DNA of 64,000 nucleotides from Hofstenia miamia (taxonomy: Eukaryota; Xenacoelomorpha; Acoela). The stretch is taken from the NCBI GenBank assembly GCA_004352715.1, contig SCFE01000037.1, positions 1,992,321-2,056,320 of the forward strand, in the 5' to 3' direction. A program made the position numbers and the translations under genes. Position 1 is the stretch's first letter. Every line of letters starts with the position of its first letter. This document shows positions 26,070 through 37,078 of the stretch, piece by piece. A model generated the notes under the pieces. That model worked only from the letters and a program-made list of their open reading frames with translations, ran no database searches and was not told the DNA's origin.

Positions 26070-26600
26070 CTAGCACGCGAAGGTACTTTTAAATACTTTG
26101 CCAAGGAAATCTTTTTTCAGCAGAATGTTCAGCTTGAATTTCATTTTTTGCTGCAAAAGGAATTTATTGTGCCCTACAAAAATCCAACCAATTTTCACCA
26201 GAAATATGTCACAAAACTCTGGAGATGGCAGTGTTATAATATGGAGTGTACCACAAATAAATGTCAGCTTATCTGGGCCAGTTAAAATGTGTAATATTGC
26301 ATCCTTTTTAATACCACTTAATACTTTTAACAATAAGCGTTCAGTGGAAGGTCTAACACTACCATTAGCTTTCGATTTCTTTAAACTAGAAATTATTATG
26401 TCATCATCTTGACTGTATTCTACTTCACCCCATTCCTTTTCCGAAAATTTTACTTTTCGAAAGTCAAAATATTTCGCATTCATTTCTAAACCCTGGGAAA
26501 TGTTCCCCAGAATGTATATATATATATATATAGTACGGTATCTAAAAAATTCCAATATTTTCACATTCAGCTGTAACTTGATGTGTTTACCTTTAGACAA
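26070..26600 (-). other. Unrecognised 176-codon minus-strand ORF, possible exon
   Basis: The frame is open for 176 codons on the strand opposite RasGRF, about 1.4 kb upstream of its first coding exon. Its N-terminal part includes a microsatellite read as Ile-Tyr repeats (26516-26533) and is unlikely to be coding. The central part, from an acceptor-like GGGTTTAG at about 26487 down to about 26220, has a mixed, soluble-protein composition with SEKEWGEVEYSQDDD and LLLKVLSGIKKDAILHIL, unlike the AT-driven frames elsewhere. A possible donor-like GTGAAA follows the residues PSPEFCDIFL. I recognise no domain. It could be an internal exon of a neighbouring gene, a retro-fragment, or chance. Confidence 0.3.
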
Positions 26601-27957
26601 AGAATGACAAACAATTTTTTTGAAATTTTATATATATATATATATCTACCTATATTTTGCTTCTATTTATATTAGTTTTTGTGTGTGTTCAGTTTTCGAT
26701 TTCTTAAATTTTACATTCGAGTAATACTCTAGTTTGGAATATAGTTTATAAATGTGTCACCCATCATATTATTTGTTAGCTAGGTGCAGGGTCTTGATTG
26801 GGGAGAATCACAAAGGGGTGAAAACTGATCTATGGAATATAGCCTGTCATTAGGCGAAAAAATGAAAGCAAAACAAAAATGGCTAATCTTCTATGTTTCC
26901 ATAAAGTGATTCTCAAAAAATATTTACTCAAATGCAAATATTTACCATTCCCATTATTGTAAACAATTGTTAGATGTTTTTGCTCATGTCATAATTCCTA
27001 ATTTCTTCCAAAAATATTAGTCATATTTTTGTAAAAGCAGTTTGGGATTTGGGAATTTTTCCCCCAATGCAAAATACTGGATACTCCTCTGACCGGGTGT
27101 GGGGTTTAATGCCGAAATCGAAATCGAACTTTGGAGCTAGGTATTTGAAAAAATGGGGCGAAATTTCAAAAATGAATTAGCATTAAAGTCAGTGACATGT
27201 ATTTCAAAAATTATGTGTTGAAAAATACATACATTTTAAAATTTTACATTAGTATTATATAGTCTTCTAAAATTCAGTTTTTTTAAGTTTCAGTGTGTGA
27301 ATTTTATTTGTAAGATATCCAACTTTGGTCTTACAAACTGAAAAAATTAGAACTTTTTTCGAAATGATCAAAAATGGGCCAAATTGGTATTAATTTAAAT
27401 GGGCTGGTCCGGGCCGGATTTGGGTCGGGTCTAGGATTTCGTTAGCCGAGGTGGACGCGTTCCTAATTTTTCGCCCCATATCCATCTCTGTTTAAATGGC
27501 ACAAGAACAAAATAAAAATTAGTTGTGCGTTTAAAAATATTACATTTTTATTTTGTGTAGATTATTCAAATACGGAGTTCATTGCATCGAGTTAGATAAT
27601 TGTAAAGCCTTTGCATGTCATTTTGACTCAAAAAATCAGGTGGTGGTTACATGTATGTTTTTCATGTATATATTCATTTGGTATCCTTTCTTTTATTGTT
27701 TTTAATTAACAGTAAATGTAAGTAAGAATACTCTAAGAATATGGCGTAATATCTATTTACCATTTTATTGAAATTGATAGCTGCGAGCAGAGTCGTGCTA
27801 TCGGTCTTGCAGACTTACAAAACGTTGAAATATTTTTATTCGTCGAAACACTTTACATTTTTCAACTAATCTATCACATCACTTGTCAATCAGAAATAAA
27901 TGGGACAGGACTAACGATAGAGGAGCTATTTAGCGTAAATATAACACCAGTCTTTAG
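26601..27957. other. RasGRF upstream region
   Basis: No promoter element can be called with confidence. Immediately before the start codon there is CCAGTCTTTAG (ending 27957), a good splice-acceptor shape, so the exon carrying the ATG may begin at 27958 with a separate non-coding first exon and promoter further upstream. Short (TA)n tracts occur at about 26630-26643. Confidence 0.4.
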
Positions 27958-27969
27958 ATGTGAGACAGA

Positions 27970-28227
27970 ATGCAAAAGAATTTCCGCATTAACGAAAACC
28001 AGCTTTTCTATCTGGCCAACAAGTCTCGCTCTGAGGGTGTAGTTTTTGGTCACCTTTGGAAAAAGACGTCCGACAATCTCCGCTGGCAGCAGAAGTATTT
28101 TAGTTTGTATCAGAATTATTTATTCTACTACGAAACCGAATCAAATCCACGACCCAGTGGGGTCATGCTTTTGGAAGGGTGCTACTGCGAGAGAGTCATA
28201 CCCACTACCAAAAATCCAGAAAGACAG
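27970..28227 (+). CDS. RasGRF: RasGRF coding exon 1 (first half of PH domain)
   Basis: It encodes residues 1-86, starting MQKNFRINENQ, which matches the short leader of RasGRF proteins beginning MQK. Residues 23-86 form the first strands of the PH domain: GHLWKKTSDN, WQQKYFSLYQNYLFYYE and the family-typical RPSGVMLLEGCYCER. The PH domain directs membrane association and helps couple the protein to calcium signalling. The ATG at 27970 is chosen because it matches the family N-terminus; an ATG at 27958 is followed at once by TGA. The exon ends CAG/GTTAGC, phase 0, cutting the PH domain in two. Confidence 0.93.
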
Positions 28228-29332
28228 GTTAGCATCTTTTCATTTGGTTCTTCTTTTCGAAGTATAGTTGGCATTAGTTATAGAGCATAAATTTATATGT
28301 AATTTCTTTTTTGGTCAATATTTTGATTTATTTCGATAAATGTAGAAACATTTACAAATTTACATTACATATATGCAAAAATTCTATAAACATCTACAAG
28401 CCAATGATACATAAATAAACTTATAATATACTTTTAAAATATTTACGAATATTAAATCATTTATTTAAATCATTTTATTTTCAGCTCCTATTTGTACAAA
28501 TGTACTAGTAAATTGTTTCTTGGGCTAGGGTAAGACTACGTGATTGGTCACATAGGATCTATCATATTTGAATTTTTAATTGCAATGCAGTCTAAACACT
28601 TACTGATGATGCGATCTTGTCATTGCTCTTGCTACCAATTACATAGCCTAACCAGTGGCGGATCTAGGAATTTTTATTATATATATATATTATATACCTA
28701 CATATATATATGTATATGTATATGTATATATGTATATATAAACGTGTATATATGCCCGAAATTACTATTAGTGTTAAAATATCGAGTGTACTCTATCTAG
28801 GTCGATAATTCTTCAACTGAATCCATTTTTTTGTAGAACGTGTGATGATCACATGTGAAATGAAAAATTCTCAAGCCATTACATGTGAGCATGTATTCAC
28901 AACTGTACTTAGAAAGTTTTAGTTAAGCATGGAATTTCTGTCAAACTTGAATCAAGAGGCATTGCATCACAATTTGTGTTATAATTTCAATAAATTGCTA
29001 TACAAACTAAATTCGATCAAGCCACAAATCAAATTTCAATATCAGAAACAACCTATATATCATTAAATTGAATATCAATACATGTGGTAGTGATGGACAT
29101 CTATCTACGGATATATAATAGGGGATAATCTTCAAAGGGGGTAATGTACGTCAACATACCATGCCAAGCTCGAATAAATTTAGCATATTAATTTGCAGTT
29201 TAGCAAAAGAATGATGACAATATTTCAAAAGCTGATTACTAAAGATATCAAAAGTTTGTCAAGAGAAAACTTCATTTACAAATGGACACTATCTGCTAAA
29301 TTGAATAAACATTTTAAAGAATTATAATAATT

Positions 29333-30018
29333 CAAAGGCGGATATGCAGGAGGGGCAAACTACAAATTCCAAAAAGTACATTTAGTAAAATACATTATTT
29401 ACTTTCAACAAGATTTTAAGAAATTAGTGTTTGTTTTTAAAAACGTTCACAATGCGCACAAAATGCATATTACATGTATTTTAAAAAAATTAGGGAAGGC
29501 ACGTGCCCCTCCAAACAAAAATTGCTGAATTCAAATCTGAGGCACATTAGCATTAACAAAGTTCTGGCAATCGGAACCAGCGTAATGCGACTAGGTATTT
29601 AATGATAATTTCGTTGAAATAGAAAGTAAGTTTTCCAAATTTGAATTTATTTTTTGTCCCATGCTAAAACATAAGTTGACCATTATTATTGGACATAATT
29701 CGTACAGTAACTCGTGAAGGAATATTTCATTATAGCGTTTCCAATCTCTGCAGTTTGTTTATCAGCTGCTAGCTGTTCTTGAAAAAAAAATGGTGTGTTA
29801 TGAACAACAATTGTAAATGGATTTCTTCTTTCATATGTTTTAAAAACTATGGGCATTCATGAAATCGAAGAAGAACGAAATCCAACCATGTTATTCTTCT
29901 GTAAAATAAACCACTTTTCGGGAAAAGTAGGAGCGGGGCTAGGCTATTTGCGACTAATTGAGATAGTTTTCACCAACAAATCTTGGATGGAGTAGATCTA
30001 TAGAGGTGTTCGCCACTG
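29333..30018. mobile_element. Diverged relative of the outer hAT-type element
   Basis: It starts CAAAGGCGGATATGCAGG and ends, inverted, CAGTGGCGAACACC. Its interior at about 29560-29740 and 29931-30018 is similar to 30190-30309 and 36430-36532 respectively. No target duplication is seen, so the ends may have decayed. Confidence 0.45.
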
Positions 30019-30309
30019 AAGTAGGCTATTTCTGAGCCTTGAATTTTAATGTCTTTTGCTATTCTAGCACATTTTAAAGTGAACAATAAACTCATATTAT
30101 AAATTTATTCTAAGTAACCCTACCATTTTAGAAAACTAACCCAAACTGACCACAAACAGAGCTGGACATGAATTGCTTTATTTTGAAAAATCAATACAAA
30201 AATTCTGGTAATGCAACTTACGTACTTAATGATAACTTTGTCAAAAAAGTGTATTTTCAATGTTTGAATTGATTTCTTGTCCAATGCAATGGGAATATTT
30301 CATTATAGG

Positions 30310-30918
30310 CAGTGGCGCAGCCAATGGGGGGCACACTGGGCACGTGCCGCCCCCGAAATTTAAGGACAAAAAAATTCTGAACAAAAGTTAAAAATGCCTT
30401 AATGCTGGAGTTGACATTGATATCACACTGTTTCTTCGCTGAATTCATCCCAGCCCTTTTTCATGTTTGCCAATTTAATTTTTGTCAAGGAATTTTTTAT
30501 AAGGTAATAAAATTCTTTTCTATTTTCAGTGAATACTATGTCTATATCGATATATAGAGAATATAATTATAAATTAATTCAAATATGTTTCATATAATAT
30601 AATTTGTTTGACATATATGAATAATCATAACCGTGATCTTGAATTAGATGCTAAAGATGTGCTAGATGAGCTCGTTCTAAAGAGCAACCGAAGATTGAAT
30701 TTTTTATTACAGTGAACTACGTTTGAATTATGAATGTTGACTTGTCAGGTTTTGAAAATTACATCTTTCGTATGCGTTATTCTTGTTCAATTTAGCAATA
30801 GATTTTAACAGTTAAATAAAAAGAGCATATGTATCAAAAATTTAATTTTATCAACATTCAAAATTAAAAAAAATCTATTTTGTGCCCATACCGAAACGAA
30901 ATCCTGGCTGCGCGCCTG
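30310..30918. mobile_element. hAT-like MITE E, copy A
   Basis: The 609-bp element starts CAGTGGCGCAGCCA and ends, inverted, CAGGCGCGCAGCCA. It is about 98% identical to copy B at 35778 in the same orientation, apart from a 37-bp insertion in B. The 8-mer just outside its left end, ATTATAGG (30302-30309), is not repeated at its right end but is repeated exactly at the right end of copy B. No ORF is supported. Confidence 0.8.
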
Positions 30919-30957
30919 ATGTGTAATTGCCTATTCTAAAACAAGTTTGCATTTCTT

Positions 30958-31228
30958 CCCAATAAACAATAAAACATTTTATACCCCTCTTATAATGGTA
31001 TAACACGTTGTAAGACGTCTTAAGATACGTCTTCTAAATATCGTATAAAACACCATTTCTAAACGTTGCTGAATGCCATCTAGTGTCCACCAAATAATGT
31101 ACTGATGCAATTTCTAAACGTCTTCTACACCTGACATAGATGCCATTTCTAAACGTCTTCTAAACATCTTCTAAACCATTTTAAGACATGTTATAAGACG
31201 TCTTCTAAACGTTTTATTGTTTATTGGG
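30958..31228. mobile_element. MITE with CCCAATAAACAATAAAAC ends
   Basis: The left end CCCAATAAACAATAAAACAT and the inverted right end CCCAATAAACAATAAAACGT match at 19 of 20 bases. The interior repeats CTAAACGTCTTCTAAA-type motifs and has further self-complementarity (AAGACGTCTT). No ORF. Target duplication unclear. Confidence 0.7.
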
Positions 31229-32049
31229 TTCTACCTAATGCCTAACAAAAATTATTTAGGGATGTATTTGGTTTTAAGTGCAATTTGAGAATTTAGTTAA
31301 AATATCATAAAAATACATATCAAGATAGCATTCAGCTTATAATATCAATGGTTTATATTAATTTTAAGATATAATATAGCTGCTTGAATAGATTACAATA
31401 CCTAATTAATCACAATAATTAAAATTTTTGAATATTTTGAGTATCAGCCGGTACCTGTCAACATAGACCTTAAATCAAAAAATTAAGTTCATTTTCGAAT
31501 TCAACATCAAATTCTTCAAGTGGCACTGTATACACCCGAATTTCAATTTGCGCAAGTATTTTCCAGCATTTCATAATGGATTTGCAAATGCCCATCGAAT
31601 TTATTGAGTTACATTTCGCAAATGGAAATTCATCAATTGCTACTCTGTGTAATTGTGAGACCCATCCCAAACTGCATGATAATCCTTGGAGTGTCCCAAC
31701 TACTGCAAGATTGGTGACTTATTTCAAAAAACGCTATGCTTTTAACAACAACAACAACAACAACATATATTTAAGTTCTCATGTACATATACATGTATTA
31801 AGTTTACAAACTTATTAAGAACATAAATAATGCAACTTTCTTCATATGAGCTTAGTTATGTCAGTAAATGTTTGTTTCTTGGGTACGTTTACAAATTACA
31901 AATAATTTAAAAAATATTTTTACTTATTGTTCTTGAGTTGCACATCTTATTCTATAATTAGTCAGATAATTGATATTTTGTTGTGTAATCATGTTTTTCA
32001 ACTTCTTCTTAAATATTGTAAAATTTTTTTCACTTCTTGTACTGTAATC

Positions 32050-33049
32050 NNNNNNNNNNNNNNNNNNNNNNNNNNNNNNNNNNNNNNNNNNNNNNNNNNN
32101 NNNNNNNNNNNNNNNNNNNNNNNNNNNNNNNNNNNNNNNNNNNNNNNNNNNNNNNNNNNNNNNNNNNNNNNNNNNNNNNNNNNNNNNNNNNNNNNNNNNN
32201 NNNNNNNNNNNNNNNNNNNNNNNNNNNNNNNNNNNNNNNNNNNNNNNNNNNNNNNNNNNNNNNNNNNNNNNNNNNNNNNNNNNNNNNNNNNNNNNNNNNN
32301 NNNNNNNNNNNNNNNNNNNNNNNNNNNNNNNNNNNNNNNNNNNNNNNNNNNNNNNNNNNNNNNNNNNNNNNNNNNNNNNNNNNNNNNNNNNNNNNNNNNN
32401 NNNNNNNNNNNNNNNNNNNNNNNNNNNNNNNNNNNNNNNNNNNNNNNNNNNNNNNNNNNNNNNNNNNNNNNNNNNNNNNNNNNNNNNNNNNNNNNNNNNN
32501 NNNNNNNNNNNNNNNNNNNNNNNNNNNNNNNNNNNNNNNNNNNNNNNNNNNNNNNNNNNNNNNNNNNNNNNNNNNNNNNNNNNNNNNNNNNNNNNNNNNN
32601 NNNNNNNNNNNNNNNNNNNNNNNNNNNNNNNNNNNNNNNNNNNNNNNNNNNNNNNNNNNNNNNNNNNNNNNNNNNNNNNNNNNNNNNNNNNNNNNNNNNN
32701 NNNNNNNNNNNNNNNNNNNNNNNNNNNNNNNNNNNNNNNNNNNNNNNNNNNNNNNNNNNNNNNNNNNNNNNNNNNNNNNNNNNNNNNNNNNNNNNNNNNN
32801 NNNNNNNNNNNNNNNNNNNNNNNNNNNNNNNNNNNNNNNNNNNNNNNNNNNNNNNNNNNNNNNNNNNNNNNNNNNNNNNNNNNNNNNNNNNNNNNNNNNN
32901 NNNNNNNNNNNNNNNNNNNNNNNNNNNNNNNNNNNNNNNNNNNNNNNNNNNNNNNNNNNNNNNNNNNNNNNNNNNNNNNNNNNNNNNNNNNNNNNNNNNN
33001 NNNNNNNNNNNNNNNNNNNNNNNNNNNNNNNNNNNNNNNNNNNNNNNNN
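32050..33049. other. Assembly gap (1000 N)
   Basis: Exactly 1000 N, probably a placeholder and not a measured distance. It lies about 740 bp upstream of exon 2. Confidence 1.
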
Positions 33050-33791
33050 AAATAACACGTATAAAAAAATCAAAGACAGCTTACTTCTATTTTAATCGCA
33101 TCACTCGCTTGGCTAATTTTATTCATATAAACACAAACATTAACTTATTTAACGATTACAGCATTGTCAAAAAAAATCTCCTAGATTTTTGCAGATTACA
33201 TCTCAATTACACTTTTAGTATTGATGTTAGATGCACACACTATCTTGTTTGTCCATGCAAATCATGCAAATCATCTTGTAGTTCATCAGTCCATAAATGA
33301 CTTTTGTTGACTGTTTAATATATTTGTAGACCTGTATTAAGGTAATAAATCTATTTAATATTAATAATAATAATAATAATATATATAATGAAATGTGTTT
33401 TAAGAACACGCACTAGACTTTCATTTTTTATTCTTAAATTTATGTCAAAAATTGTATAAAAACTATCTTCATCTGTAGAACGATTTTGAATATTGAATAT
33501 TTCAATAGTACAAATTCCAACTAAAAGCCTCTATAGGTGCATTAAGGTAAATTTATTGTAAAAATTTCTATAATCATTTCAGATGTTTGGACTGTTTTGG
33601 TATATCATGTATTTTATCCAAGACTAAGTTAGTATTTTGCTTTTCATTGTGGAACAAATTTCTATCAAAACTTAGTAAATTGAATGACGTCACCTTCAAA
33701 CTGAATGGCATGCATTTACTGTGCTGTACAGAAGCAGTTGCTCTTTTTTATATAGAACAATCTTTTTGTGTTTTTAAGAAGTCTTGTTTAG

Positions 33792-34043
33792 TATCTATTT
33801 GTCATCAGCTTTCGAAATGATTCGCGTCAGTATGAACTTTCGTGCGATAATCGCGAACAGTGTGATCTCTGGGTGAATACCATTCAAGCAGCCAGCTTCA
33901 ACAAACTTCTACTTCACAAAGAAGAACTCGATCAAAAATATCAGCATCTAATGCAGATTTTGGAAAGTGAACGTAGTGCCAAATACCAATACATGCAGCA
34001 ATGTCAGGATCAAACTGAACAGATAGCGAAGCTACGTACTGAG
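33792..34043 (+). CDS. RasGRF: RasGRF coding exon 2 (end of PH domain, start of coiled coil)
   Basis: It encodes residues 87-170. Residues 87-118 complete the PH domain, with Trp113 in CDLWVNTI being the conserved tryptophan of the C-terminal PH helix. From about residue 124 the sequence is a charged heptad-like helix (LLLHKEELDQKYQHLMQILE, then EQIAKLRTE) matching the RasGRF coiled coil. The acceptor TCTTGTTTAG ends at 33791 and the donor GAG/GTTTGC follows 34043; both junctions are phase 0. The exon lies between two 1000-N gaps and inside two nested pairs of hAT-type transposon ends. A decayed partial copy lies at 50683. Confidence 0.92.
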
Positions 34044-34109
34044 GTTTGCATTTATTTGTTTTTTTGCCTGTTTTTATCTAGATTTTATAATATTAGACGA
34101 AATATATTT

Positions 34110-34678
34110 TAGGGCTATTCGATAGTTAAATTACTAGGGTCAATCAATCATCAATCAATTATCATCAGGCGACGTCAACCATCAATTATCAATTAATTAT
34201 TATCCTGCAATGTCAAATATTAATTATCAATTATTCTTCTGCAATGTCAACTATCAATTATCAATCAATTATCGTCCCGCAACGTCAAATGTTAATTATC
34301 AATCAATTATTATCCTGCAATGTCAAATATTAATTAGCAATCAATTATTATCCTGCAATGTCAAATATCAATTATCAATCAATTATCATCCTGCTATGTC
34401 AAATTGTGATAGCTAAAACATGTTTTTCAAAATTTTTTGGAAAAAAAATTTGAATACGAAAAGAAATCTCTTGTCTTCAAAGGGTAATAAATTGCAACTA
34501 ACGCCTCTTGGTTTAAAAAAATAAACCTTACACATTTGAAGTCTTAGTATTGCAAGCAATTTTGGCGATAACTGCTAATTGATAATTGAATCGAATTTGG
34601 CCTCTGTATCAATCAATTTTTCGTTTAGTTAATGCTAGGTCAGTTAGCAATTATCAATCAATTAGTCAAACAGCCCTA
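34110..34678. mobile_element. MITE with internal 38-bp minisatellite
   Basis: The left end TAGGGCTATTCGATAGTTAA and the inverted right end TAGGGCTGTTTGACTAATTG are inverted copies with several differences. The interior at about 34130-34408 is a tandem array of roughly 38-bp units around ATCCTGCAATGTCAAATATT and CAATTATCAATCAATTAT. It starts only 66 bp after the exon 2 donor. No ORF or target duplication is clear. Confidence 0.6.
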
Positions 34679-34714
34679 ACATTTATATATGTATATATAT
34701 ATATATTATATATA

Positions 34715-35714
34715 NNNNNNNNNNNNNNNNNNNNNNNNNNNNNNNNNNNNNNNNNNNNNNNNNNNNNNNNNNNNNNNNNNNNNNNNNNNNNNNNNNNNNN
34801 NNNNNNNNNNNNNNNNNNNNNNNNNNNNNNNNNNNNNNNNNNNNNNNNNNNNNNNNNNNNNNNNNNNNNNNNNNNNNNNNNNNNNNNNNNNNNNNNNNNN
34901 NNNNNNNNNNNNNNNNNNNNNNNNNNNNNNNNNNNNNNNNNNNNNNNNNNNNNNNNNNNNNNNNNNNNNNNNNNNNNNNNNNNNNNNNNNNNNNNNNNNN
35001 NNNNNNNNNNNNNNNNNNNNNNNNNNNNNNNNNNNNNNNNNNNNNNNNNNNNNNNNNNNNNNNNNNNNNNNNNNNNNNNNNNNNNNNNNNNNNNNNNNNN
35101 NNNNNNNNNNNNNNNNNNNNNNNNNNNNNNNNNNNNNNNNNNNNNNNNNNNNNNNNNNNNNNNNNNNNNNNNNNNNNNNNNNNNNNNNNNNNNNNNNNNN
35201 NNNNNNNNNNNNNNNNNNNNNNNNNNNNNNNNNNNNNNNNNNNNNNNNNNNNNNNNNNNNNNNNNNNNNNNNNNNNNNNNNNNNNNNNNNNNNNNNNNNN
35301 NNNNNNNNNNNNNNNNNNNNNNNNNNNNNNNNNNNNNNNNNNNNNNNNNNNNNNNNNNNNNNNNNNNNNNNNNNNNNNNNNNNNNNNNNNNNNNNNNNNN
35401 NNNNNNNNNNNNNNNNNNNNNNNNNNNNNNNNNNNNNNNNNNNNNNNNNNNNNNNNNNNNNNNNNNNNNNNNNNNNNNNNNNNNNNNNNNNNNNNNNNNN
35501 NNNNNNNNNNNNNNNNNNNNNNNNNNNNNNNNNNNNNNNNNNNNNNNNNNNNNNNNNNNNNNNNNNNNNNNNNNNNNNNNNNNNNNNNNNNNNNNNNNNN
35601 NNNNNNNNNNNNNNNNNNNNNNNNNNNNNNNNNNNNNNNNNNNNNNNNNNNNNNNNNNNNNNNNNNNNNNNNNNNNNNNNNNNNNNNNNNNNNNNNNNNN
35701 NNNNNNNNNNNNNN
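34715..35714. other. Assembly gap (1000 N)
   Basis: Exactly 1000 N following a (TA)n tract; a placeholder gap. Exon 2 therefore sits on a small contig (33050-34714) whose placement depends on scaffolding. Confidence 1.
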
Positions 35715-35777
35715 AAGTAACCAATCTACAAATCAACATAGATTACAAAAAGTAACAATTCTTACAGGCTATGGATG

Positions 35778-36421
35778 CAGTGGCGCAGCCAATGGGGGGC
35801 ACACTGGGCACGTGCCGCCCCCGAAATTGAAGGACAAAAAAATTCTGAACAAAAGTTAAAAATGCCTTAATGCTGGAGTTGACATTGATATCACACTGTT
35901 TCTTNGCTGAAAGGGATAAAATTAATTTGTTTGCACATCCCACGACAATTCATCCCAGCACTTTTTATGTTTGCCAATTTAATTTTTGTCAAGGAATTTT
36001 TTATAAGGTAATAAAATTCTTTTCTATTTTCGGTGAATACTATGTCTATATCGATATATAGAGAATATAATTATAAATTAATTCAAATATGTTTCATATA
36101 ATATAATTTGTTTGACATATATGAATAATCATAACCGTGATCTTGAATTAGATGCTAAGATGTGCTAGATGAGCTCGTTCTAAAGAGCAACCGAAGATTG
36201 AATTTTTTATTACAGTGAACTACGTTTGAATTATGAATGTTGACTTGTCAGGTTTTGAAAATTACATCTTTCGTATGCGTTATTCTTGTTCAATTTAGCA
36301 ATAGATTTTAACAGTTAAATAAAAAAACATCGGTATCAAACATTTAATTTTATCAACGTTCAAAATTAAAAAAAAATCTATTTTGTGCCCATACCGAAAC
36401 GAAATCCTGGCTGCGCGCCTG
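35778..36421. mobile_element. hAT-like MITE E, copy B
   Basis: It starts CAGTGGCGCAGCCA and ends CTGCGCGCCTG like copy A (30310-30918), with about ten substitutions or small indels over 0.6 kb. It also carries a 37-bp insertion at about 35911 next to an isolated N (35905), which may mark a low-quality join. Just outside its right end, ATTATAGG (36422-36429) repeats the 8-mer left of copy A. Confidence 0.8.
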
Positions 36422-36582
36422 ATTATAGGTAGAATTGGGCCTAGGCTTTCTGCGACTAGCTCGGACTGGTCTTTGCCAAAAAGTCTTAGTGGGAGATCCA
36501 TCGCGGGATCACCCCCTCTGAATCCGCCACTGAGCCTAGCCGTAGCCTTAAATGTTTTTAATGTTTTCAAATTTTCTTCTCT

Positions 36583-37078
36583 TGAACTATTGCTTAAAGA
36601 AAAGACTTTGATTAAAGTATTTTTGCAAAACTTTCATTTTTTCTCAGTTGTAAGTTGAGGTTAATATGTAGGATCGGTAAAATTTCACAAATTTTTACAA
36701 AATATATTTGAAACGTACAAAATTGAGTTGTTTATGAACAAATAATATAATTTTTATAAAGTACAAAAACCTAATGTCTTCACGGCAAATTTCTTTTTCT
36801 AAAAATAATTACACTATCTGTGAATTTGTGAACTATTGCTTAAAGAAAAGACTTTGATTAAAGTATTTTTGCAAAACTTTCATTTTTTCTCAGTTGTAAG
36901 TTGAGGTTAATATGTAGGATCGGTAAAATTTCACAAATTTTTACAAAATATATTTGAAACGTACAAAATTGAGTTGTTTATGAACAAATAATATAATTTT
37001 TATAAAGTACAAAAACCTAATGTCTTCACGGCAAATTTCTTTTTCTAAAAATAATTACACTATCTGTGAATTTGTGAA
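36583..37078. repeat. 246-bp perfect tandem duplication
   Basis: The unit starting TGAACTATTGCTTAAAGAAA occurs at 36583 and 36829 with no differences that I can see across 246 bp. The near identity implies a very recent duplication, a polymorphism, or an assembly duplication. Confidence 0.9.

Larger units (their letters stand above)
28228..33791 (+). other. RasGRF intron 1
   Basis: The intron is 5564 bp with GT and TTTAG ends. It contains an AT/GT microsatellite (28674-28745), the left ends of two hAT-type transposon pairs (28653 and 30310), a related older repeat (about 29333-30018), a 271-bp MITE (30958-31228), a (CAA)n run (31746-31763) and a 1000-N gap (32050-33049). No other coding exon is recognised in it. 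Confidence 0.85.
28653..36532. mobile_element. Outer hAT-type end pair enclosing RasGRF exon 2
   Basis: The left end at 28653 reads CAGTGGCGGATCTAGG and the inverted right end at 36532 reads CAGTGGCGGATTCAGAGG. The 8-mers just outside, AGCCTAAC (28645-28652) and AGCCTAGC (36533-36540), match at 7 of 8. This reads as one old non-autonomous insertion that now spans 7.9 kb because other DNA, including exon 2, sits inside it. The pieces 30190-30309 and 36430-36532 align to consecutive parts of another copy at about 29560-30018, supporting their former contiguity. Chance pairing of two unrelated ends remains possible. Confidence 0.5.

Noticed and set aside
28045-28267. Second plus-strand frame over exon 1
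   Set aside because: Out-of-frame shadow of the PH-domain exon.
30257-30448. Minus-strand ORF over MITE E copy A (and 35743-35943 over copy B)
   Set aside because: It reads through the element's inverted end and non-coding interior, and the two copies differ by indels that break it.
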